NCBI RefSeq assembly: GCF_008831285.2
Contig: NC_045150.1
Location: 13,251,868 to 13,315,867 of the forward strand
Direction of reading: 5' to 3'
Source: Nymphaea colorata
Lineage: Eukaryota; Streptophyta; Magnoliopsida; Nymphaeales; Nymphaeaceae
DNA length: 64,000 nt
A program made the position numbers and the translations under genes. Below, piece after piece: positions 57,116-64,000 of this stretch (the first letter of the stretch is position 1; each line of letters begins with the position of its first letter). Below the pieces are notes generated by a model that ran no database searches, had not been told where the DNA came from, and worked only from the letters and a program-made list of their open reading frames with translations.

Positions 57116-58400
57116 ATTTGAGGATTAGTCTAGCAGGGGCTTCTCAAACATGGTATTCATATTTGAGAAGCCTCCATCTCCAATAAGGATCCAAGGGAAC
57201 CAAACATGTATAGATTTCAAAAGTATGGATTTAAGATCCTCAAAATGCCTCAAGTCCAAGGATCTCAAAGGGGTTCCGACTTTATTGACAACATTTAAGA
57301 TGCAAGCATTATGAATTTATGATGTAAGCATTACGAATTTAAGATGCAAGCATTACGAATTTATATACAAATATCGGATGTTAAGTAGAATATAAATACA
57401 ATTTAAAAAACTAGTGCCAAATTAATCCAAAATCTGAACTTGAGTTTGATTTCAAATCTATAGCTTTCAACTTCTTCCATGTAATATACATACTTTGAAG
57501 TCTGATTTCAGATTTTACAATCATAAGTGTGCATTAAAGAAGTAACTGTTAAATATCTAGTATTATAACTTTATAACTGTTCAAATATACAACATAAGTG
57601 GGCATTAAAGAAGTAACTGTTATATATCTAATATTATAAGTTTATAACTGTACAAATATACAACATATATTGTCTATAACATATACAAGACTGATTAAAA
57701 AAACAAGTAATATGTACAGAACTTATAAAATGAAGTCGAAATGTTGATTTTTCCAAAGCAATGAGAAATGATCTCTCTCGAATTCAGACTCCTAATTCTT
57801 TTACAGAAGGACAATTCATAAACCAGTTTAGACTTAGTGCACAGGAAACAGATCCACGTACTTCCAGTGGAAAGAGGACAAAATATTGCTAGGAAGAACA
57901 GAACTAGGAGGTGATGGGAAATTCAAGCAAGAAGTGAGCATCTCCATGATTGATGTGCAGCATGGCCGATACAAACTGGAAGCACTGGGGAAGTGTGCTT
58001 CTATTCTGTTTTTCTGTTACAACATTCTATAACTTCTTTAGATGCTATTGATAATATGCAGTTAAAACTTATAGTAAACTTTTGAACACTTCCATCAGCA
58101 TCATTTTTTATCTTATTCTTGTTCATTTGATGAAATAAGTGCACCTTAAGTATGCCACTACAACTAGAGACACAAAATAGAGGTGCAAAGTGGCTTGCAC
58201 ATAACTGGATTTAACAGTTTCTGACTGGACTTCCTAAGCTCCAAAGTCAATTCAATGTCTAACACATTACTAGAAAAAGTACAAACATTATAAAAATGTG
58301 TGGAATTTCTTAACATTTAAAACTCTGCACTTATCCAACTACTGCTGCATTATGATGTTTGCACTGTAGATATGGAATCTCCAACAGAAAAAGAATAAAG
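56765..58400. other. Non-coding interior of the hAT element
   Basis: AT-rich. It contains a GT-GA microsatellite (57086-57114), short direct repeats around TGCAAGCATTACGAATTTA (57299-57362), and a repeated segment of about 60 bp (57525-57600 and 57590-57665, with AAGAAGTAACTGTTA). Confidence 0.5.
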
Positions 58401-58430
58401 AAAAATCATACGTATGAAGATAGCACAGAC

Positions 58431-58517
58431 CTTGGCTCGCATTTGTTCTAAAAATGAATCTCTTTCATCCGGTTGAGGGATGCTTGTGCTTCTATTTAAT
58501 GATGTGGCTTGCTTCAC
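58431..58517 (-). other. Possible exon inside hAT element (weakly SCAR/WAVE-like)
   Basis: 87 bases, 29 codons, phase 0 at both ends, with acceptor TTGTGCAG and donor GTCTGT. The frame contains SIPQPDERDSFLEQMRAK. The C-terminal actin-binding (WH2) region of plant SCAR/WAVE proteins has DERDSLLEQIRxKSFNL, which is similar but short. A preceding segment ending HDKGK/GTAGTC at 58615 could be another exon. It may be a captured host fragment or a 5' exon of the transposase gene. Confidence 0.3.
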
Positions 58518-59339
58518 CTGCACAATACACAGGTTTGAGAAGTAAAAGAAAAAAGTCAATGCAGTAGAAAATTAGAAAAATAGAAAGGAGAAGAAAACTG
58601 AAAATGGAGACTACCTTTCCCTTGTCATGAAGTCTATGTCGTGCATCTACTCTCTTCAAAAATCAAAAGGTTGCGGTACAGAATGCTCCCAACTTCTGAT
58701 CTGAACAATCAGAGTGGATTCTATCAAATTCAGCACATTTAAACCCCAAAAAAAGCAGGGGAAGAAAAAAAACCAAAAACCATAGCCTAACCGTTGCGCA
58801 TCCCTAAACAAATTGGTTAGCAGGCATCCCTGAAGTCAGGACTATCCACTACAACCGAACTTAACGGATCACCAATAGTTCATCACTTTCATCCATCCTT
58901 GAAAGGTCAAAATAGTCGACAACTTTCTAAGCGCATTGTTAACAAACAGAACACAGTTTTTTCGAGGAAATTCATGGAACCTATCTCTAACTCAAACAAT
59001 TTAAAACCGAATTAAACAAATCCATAGCTAGGGGACGGTGGCGGTAAGCATCATAAAGAAATTAGACACTTTCAGTTTCAATAACAAATAGCTTCCTCCT
59101 CCAACTCAACCACCCCCACCCCCCCTCCCCTGCCCCACCCATACATACACACACCGAACATGCACGCGCGCGCGTGCCAGAGAGAGAGAAAGAAAGACAG
59201 ATTATTCAAACCCTGCTTCATCAGTCTCCAAAATCAAGCAACATAACTCAAATGAAACCATTCTTGCCATGAATTGTAAAAAAGGAGAAAAAAGTGCCCA
59301 ACATCTCAGCTAGCCAACAGTCCCAAATTACCTCTGCCA

Positions 59340-59800
59340 ACTCGCTTTGTTGTGGTTGTGGGCCAGCCGGCCAGGGCAAGGAGAGAGGGAGCCAGCGGGC
59401 AACGAGAACTGTGATTGTGGTGTGGGCCAAGGCAGCCAGGAAGGAGGAGCTAGTGAGATGTGTGATCGTGAGCCAGGGTAGGGAAAGTGGAGCCAGCGAA
59501 AGAGAGGGCGTGAGACTGTGAGAGAAAGGGCCCTGCTCTCTGCTACCGTTCTGGGCCAGAGAGGGGACCATCCGAGAAAGCGGGAGAAAGAGGGGCGAAA
59601 TGGTTGTGGGCCAGAGAGGAGGGGACCATCCAAGCAAGCAGGAGAGAGAGGGGTGAAAAGATAGGGTAGGGCACAAAGGGAGTGAGCAAGAGAGAAAGGG
59701 GCGAAAGACGGGAGAGAGTGAGTGGGTTGGGGCAAGACCATCTGCAGGTCGGGCCAAGACCATCCGCTGGTCGGGCCAGAGTAAAAAAAATCTGATTTTT
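59340..59800. repeat. GA/GC-rich degenerate repeat near the hAT right end
   Basis: The words GGGCCAGAGAGGGGACCATC (59552) and GGGCCAGAGAGGAGGGGACC (59609) recur with variation, and GACCATC repeats again at 59727 and 59759. The 214-codon minus-strand open frame over it is low-complexity (Ser/Pro/Leu-rich) and I do not regard it as a protein. Confidence 0.6.
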
Positions 59801-59879
59801 TTAATATGATTTTTTTTTTCTCTGAAGCTCACCCGGGCCATGGCCCAGGCGCCCCCCCCCCTCCGCCCCTGTTTTGCGG

Positions 59880-62122
59880 TGAATAAGGTCACCTATACAG
59901 CCAGCCTGTGAGAAGCGTCGCCAGTAGTTCTCGAAGAGCTATAGCGAGGAAGGTGGCCCAAATACCTATACGGTGATGATCCCCACCGTTATGAAACTAT
60001 ACCAGGTTATCTAAGGGCGATAGAGCGAAAAAGAACAAAAGGAGGGTAAAAGAAATCTTTTGTGTGGGAAGAAGAAGAGGACGAGATGGATGAAATATTG
60101 TACGTTTGTCCTCTTTCTCTATGCACTGATTCATGCTGTTTAACACACTTAAGTTACTAAGTCTGCTTCTCACAATTGCTAAGGAAAACTGAGCAGGAAG
60201 CTCGACCTCTCAAGAACGCAGAGTCACACATTAATTTGTATTTTCCTTTGCTTTCTATTGGGTATTCGGCTTATTTGGTTCTTTTTCTTGGCTTTTTTTT
60301 TTCAAGATTCTCAACAAAGCTATACTTTGGTAAGTAGAGATGACGTATCCTGTTTTATGTTGTTGATATCCATCAGCAGCTTAATGAGTTTATTTGCAAA
60401 AGGAGAACGTGTTTCACGATTCATCAAGTAACTTTAATGTCGGATTTCCTGTCTTCAAGATATCCAATAAACAATCTATTTGGTTTGAAGGCCGCCTTAT
60501 GTTGTTATATTTGTCATCTTGACACTTCTTGAAACTATTAATTATATAAGAGAGGGAAACGAGTTTCCTGGAACTGTGGCTTTCACGGGAAAATTGAAGG
60601 ATTTTGCCTCATAAGAATTGAGCAAATGGTTTGAATAACGCTATGTGGAGGAAGCATTACACTGGTTTGGAATTGTTGGAGTCATTCCCCTTTTCGGGAA
60701 AGCTATTCACATGCATGTTCTTATATGAGAATAGCTATGTGGTAGAAGGATTATACTGGTTTTTAGCGTGAATCTATTACCATGCACCTTGTGCATTGCA
60801 GAGAAAGTATGGCGCTCCATCCTTACTGTAATTTTTATACGAGAAGAAATAAGATGCGATATCCATTTTGTCTGGATTTAGACATTTGTAGGTTCTTAAC
60901 AATTTTGAATTTTGACATAAGATATTCTTGGAACCAAGTTTAAATTAATTGGAATTTAACTGTTCTCATTTATCAATCCAACTACATGAAGTTGTGGTGG
61001 GATCTTTCCTAGATGGGGTGACCGAGGGCTAAAAATAGGTTAGTCTCAAGCTGACCCAGACTTCATTGAATCCAACATGCATACTCGCATGTTTTGGACT
61101 CAAGTGCCAGAAATTTGAGTTCAGAATTGCTGAAATTTGTAGCCCATTCTTTCTCTGACTAACTTGAGATCCAAAAAATTTACATCAAATGAATTGGATC
61201 TTTTTCTGGATCTTAAACTTGAATCTGCATTGACACTAATGGAATCCAGATCATAAGATTAAAAACCAGGCTCCATTGTCTTTGCTAGACAAGTCATGTG
61301 TCGGTAATCTAGACGCCATGTGGACTGGCTAGACAAATGCAATTACTTTAGGTTTTTTATTTTTATTTTTTTGTTGTTTCAATCAATTACAAATTTTGCA
61401 AAATAATGCACAAATTGATTAAGTAATAAAGCCACTTTTAAGCTTGGAAGGGCATAATGTATCTGGCTGAGATGGCACTGGTGAAATCCCATGCAACTCC
61501 CTATAAGATAACAAGTAATGGTAAGAGCGTTGTATTACTTAATCATTTGTTTCGTCACCTAAATTATAAAGGTAACAAGAGATCTCAGTTTGCATTTGTT
61601 AAGCCAGCAGTGGTTAAAAGGTACTTTAAAGATTGTTTATGGAATAGTTGAGGTGCAATCTTGTAGCAATTGTTGGGAATCTAATTATTTAGAACTCAAA
61701 GATTAAACGATACACACATTTTGATTGTAACTTTTATTTTTAGCTCATTTCTCTATCCTGCATATCAACTTGTCTATGCTTTGAATTTGCACTTAAGGAT
61801 TCAAAGCAAACCAATTAATTCAATGACGCCTTAGAAAAAGATAAGTTGATTTTGCGAAACATATATAATCAAGAATAATGTTGTAAATATTGGTGTTCGG
61901 TCTCCATATCAATTTACCTATTAATACATAATCGGCACTTATCACCAATTTTATTTTAAATTACAAAAAATTAAATCATTTAATTAATTTAAAAAGTAAA
62001 AAACAAAATTTACACAAACCTATATAAGTGTTCCCGTGTGTCTAGTGTCTGTACAGTCCTTTGCTTTTGATGTATTTCTTTTGTTTATGTTGAGTCATGG
62101 TGTAAGCTTATAAGTTCACCTA
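59880..62122. other. AT-rich non-coding stretch
   Basis: No gene is recognised on either strand. Confidence 0.4.
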
Positions 62123-62440
62123 TGTCGGAGCACCCTCCCAAAACGGCCTAAGTGCAAGATTGAGATTCCTTGTTTTGGATGGTCGGCTTGGGAATTCTGT
62201 AAGTGGCTTCGGTCATCCTTTGTAAGTAAAGTGTAAAAGCTTACTTGTTTTCCCTCGTGATGTACTCATCTGGTTAAGTTAATTTATTGTGAGTTTTCTT
62301 TCCACACTCTTATGAAATTTGTGTCTTTGTTTTCGAGAAAGCGTTCAAGTGATCTGCGCTCACTTGAACGAGGTGAAGGCTTGCGGCTTACTAGCAAAAG
62401 TTTGCCGCACCCCACGGTCTGGAGTAGTCGGCCCGTGACA
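62123..62440 (+). repeat. Putative 5' LTR of second gypsy element
   Basis: The right border is set by GTGACA followed by a primer binding site. The left border is a guess: TGTCGGAGCACCC at 62123 is a plausible TG start, giving about 318 bp. The partner LTR lies outside the window, so neither length nor TSD can be tested. Confidence 0.45.
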
Positions 62441-62442
62441 AC

Positions 62443-62455
62443 TGGTATCGGAGCC
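62443..62455 (+). promoter_or_regulatory. Primer binding site of second gypsy element
   Basis: TGGTATCGGAGCC differs by one base from the initiator-Met-tRNA primer binding site seen at 44338. Confidence 0.75.
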
Positions 62456-62536
62456 CAGATTCTACTTAATCTGCGGAAGCGATCGGAGAGTCGGTGTAGA
62501 GTGTCGCGCCGACTTGCTGCTGTTGAAGAGAGTGTC

Positions 62537-64000
62537 ATGGCATCACAATACAATCTGTGAGGTGCCAAAGGCAATGAGCTGGCCCATCCAGAGGAGATGA
62601 GCTCGGCCCATGACCAGGGAAACCTAGAGGACACTGTGAATAGGTTGGTCGCAGATGTGGCTACCCATGAGGAAGCCCTTGGCTTTGCTGCCGAGACCTT
62701 CGAGGGATTCAAGGAGGAGATGAAGTTGGTGCGGGAACAGATGGCCGAGTCAGTGGCCATGAACCGGTCGTTCTCTGACTTGGTGAAGACCTACATGGTG
62801 AAGACCCTACAGGATGAAGTTGCTGGACTTTGGGCTTCAAACCAGAGACTGCTACGTACTAATTAAGCCAGTAGTGAACATGAAAGGACCAGTAGGGTCG
62901 ACATTCAACGTCCGGTGAAGTATAGTGGTAGCCAGGATGTGAGGGCGATCGACAACTTTCTGTTCCAAGTGGACTACTACCTGGACTTGTAGAACGTAGT
63001 AGAAGAAGATCTGAAGATCAAGACTACAACGATGTTGTTAGAAGGAGATGTTGTGGCTTGGTGGCAGAGGAAAATCTTGGACATCGAGAATGGGGATTGC
63101 ACGATTACTACCTTCGACGACTTCCGTAAGCAGTTGAAGAGATACTTTATGCCCGTTGATGCCGAAAGACAAGCTTATAGGTTGTTGCAAACCTAAAACA
63201 AACAGGCGCCTTGAGGGATTACATCCGGGCATATCAAATGATCATGTTGGATGTGCCTATGATGCCAGAAAAAGGTAAACTGCACTGGTTGATCATAGGG
63301 CTCCAATCTTGGGCCCAAGCTGACGTGGAGAGATCGAATCCAGAGACCTTGGAACAAGCATATGTGGCAGCCGAGCGCTTGGCCAAGACCCAACATAGAA
63401 GCTATACAGATACCTTCAAGTCTACGAAGAAGTCTGACCACGATGGTAAGAGGGAAGAACGTCATGACAATAGAAATGAATCGTCGCCCCAGAAGCTAGC
63501 CGAGAGAAAGCCCTTCTTCCGCAAAGACTACAGTGGGCCACAAAGAGAAGTGACTTGTTGGGTCTGCGGAGAAAGGCACTATATGCGTGTCTGCCCAAAA
63601 TGGGTGAGACCTACCGAACAGGCCAATGTCGCGAGGGCCACCGAAGGCGGGACTGAAGAAGGGGAAGGATCGAGGATTGGTGCACTTCAGCTTCTCAACT
63701 CACTGAAACGTGAAGAGAAAGCGATACCTTCAAGGAAACTCATGTACATTGAGATTCTGGTGAATGGAAAGCCTACAATGGCTATGATAGATACGGGTGC
63801 CACGCACAATTTCGTCTTAGTTGTAGAGGCGAAGAGATTAGGCCTCACCCTTGAGAGGGGATAGTTGCGCATGAAGGCAGTCAACTCAGAGGCAAAACCC
63901 ATCCACGGATTGGCCCGGGATGTGGTTGTGAAGATTGAGAGTTGGTCAGAGAAAGTCAACTTCTCTGTGGTCCCGATGGACGATTACCAGATGATTCTCG
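62537..64000 (+). pseudogene. Decayed gag-protease of a Ty3/gypsy element (runs off the window)
   Basis: It opens MASQYNL and then TGA (62558). The same frame continues with a coiled-coil-like stretch (EEALGFAAETFEGFKEEMKL), TAA (62864), the gag core (PVKYSGSQDVRAIDNFLFQV, TAG at 62990, GDVVAWWQRK, FDDFRKQLKRYFMP) and a frameshift near 63190. It then has LRDYIRAYQMIMLD, a CCHC knuckle CWVCGERHYMRVC (63558-63596), IGALQLLNSL and the protease MIDTGATHNFV (63787). A TAG follows at 63862. This gag differs clearly from the Tekay element. The 64-kb edge cuts it before the reverse transcriptase. It is non-functional. Confidence 0.85.

Larger units (their letters stand above)
53707..59871 (-). mobile_element. 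hAT transposon, 6.2 kb, with TIRs and 8-bp TSD
   Basis: The left end is CAAGGGCGGAGG and the right end, reverse-complemented, is CAGGGGCGGAGG. Flanks are TTTTGCAG (53699-53706) and TTTTGCGG (59872-59879), an 8-bp TSD with one transition. On the minus strand it encodes a DUF4371/hAT-dimerisation transposase (about 56700-54270) with several frameshifts. About 3 kb beyond that is non-coding plus possible exons. It was once autonomous and is now defective. Confidence 0.88.

Noticed and set aside
59248-59892. 214-codon minus-strand open frame at the hAT right end
   Set aside because: Low-complexity Ser/Pro/Leu-rich translation of a degenerate GA-rich repeat that even crosses the transposon end.
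61457-61651. 64-codon open frame
   Set aside because: Isolated, no family resemblance, in AT-rich non-coding sequence.

Overview
The window is nuclear DNA of a flowering plant. It is AT-rich and repeat-dense, with GT-AG spliced gene remnants, plant-type LTR retrotransposons and hAT transposons. Two TIR-NBS-LRR (TNL) resistance-gene remnants argue against a grass, because grasses lack TNLs. I cannot name the species. I found no clearly intact host gene. The only long open frame (44570-49180, 1536 codons) belongs to a retrotransposon. A 100-N assembly gap lies at 18383-18482.

Layout. 1-4860 is one copy of a diverged segmental duplication whose partner is 33353-37886. 7.2-9.3 kb holds a roughly 330-bp direct repeat and three fragments of a WAT1-like (EamA transporter) first exon, two of them facing each other. 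9.56-11.5 kb is a decayed Ty3/gypsy gag-protease remnant on the minus strand that resembles the Tat/Ogre group. 11.6-14.3 kb carries two copies of a dispersed non-coding repeat. 14.34-16.2 kb (+) and 25.9-20.3 kb (-) are two TNL pseudogenes in tail-to-tail orientation, which forms an inverted repeat of about 2.2-2.6 kb per arm around the N gap. The minus copy has recognisable TIR, NB-ARC and LRR exons. Its first intron contains a 647-bp hAT-like element with a perfect 8-bp target-site duplication (TSD). 26.7 kb has a DUF247 fragment. 28.5 and 30.9 kb have Ty1/copia RNase H remnants. 39.1-39.5 kb keeps two exons of a glycolate-oxidase-like pseudogene.

41336-52226 is a full-length Ty3/gypsy chromovirus of Tekay/Del type. 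It has near-identical 3-kb LTRs, a 5-bp TSD, a primer binding site, a polypurine tract and an uninterrupted gag-pol with a C-terminal chromodomain-like segment, so it is very recent and possibly still mobile. It sits inside an older, roughly 640-bp hAT-like element (40897-52427). 53707-59871 is a 6.2-kb hAT element with near-perfect 8-bp TSDs and a frameshifted DUF4371/hAT-dimerisation transposase on the minus strand. 62.1-64.0 kb is the 5' part of a second, decayed gypsy element that runs out of the window.

Functionally this is a resistance-gene graveyard invaded by transposons. The most interesting points are the young Tekay insertion with its nesting history, the inverted TNL and WAT1 duplicates that could give hairpin RNA, a miR482/2118-like P-loop site, and a possible exon captured inside the hAT element. 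I did not find an evident new biological system.
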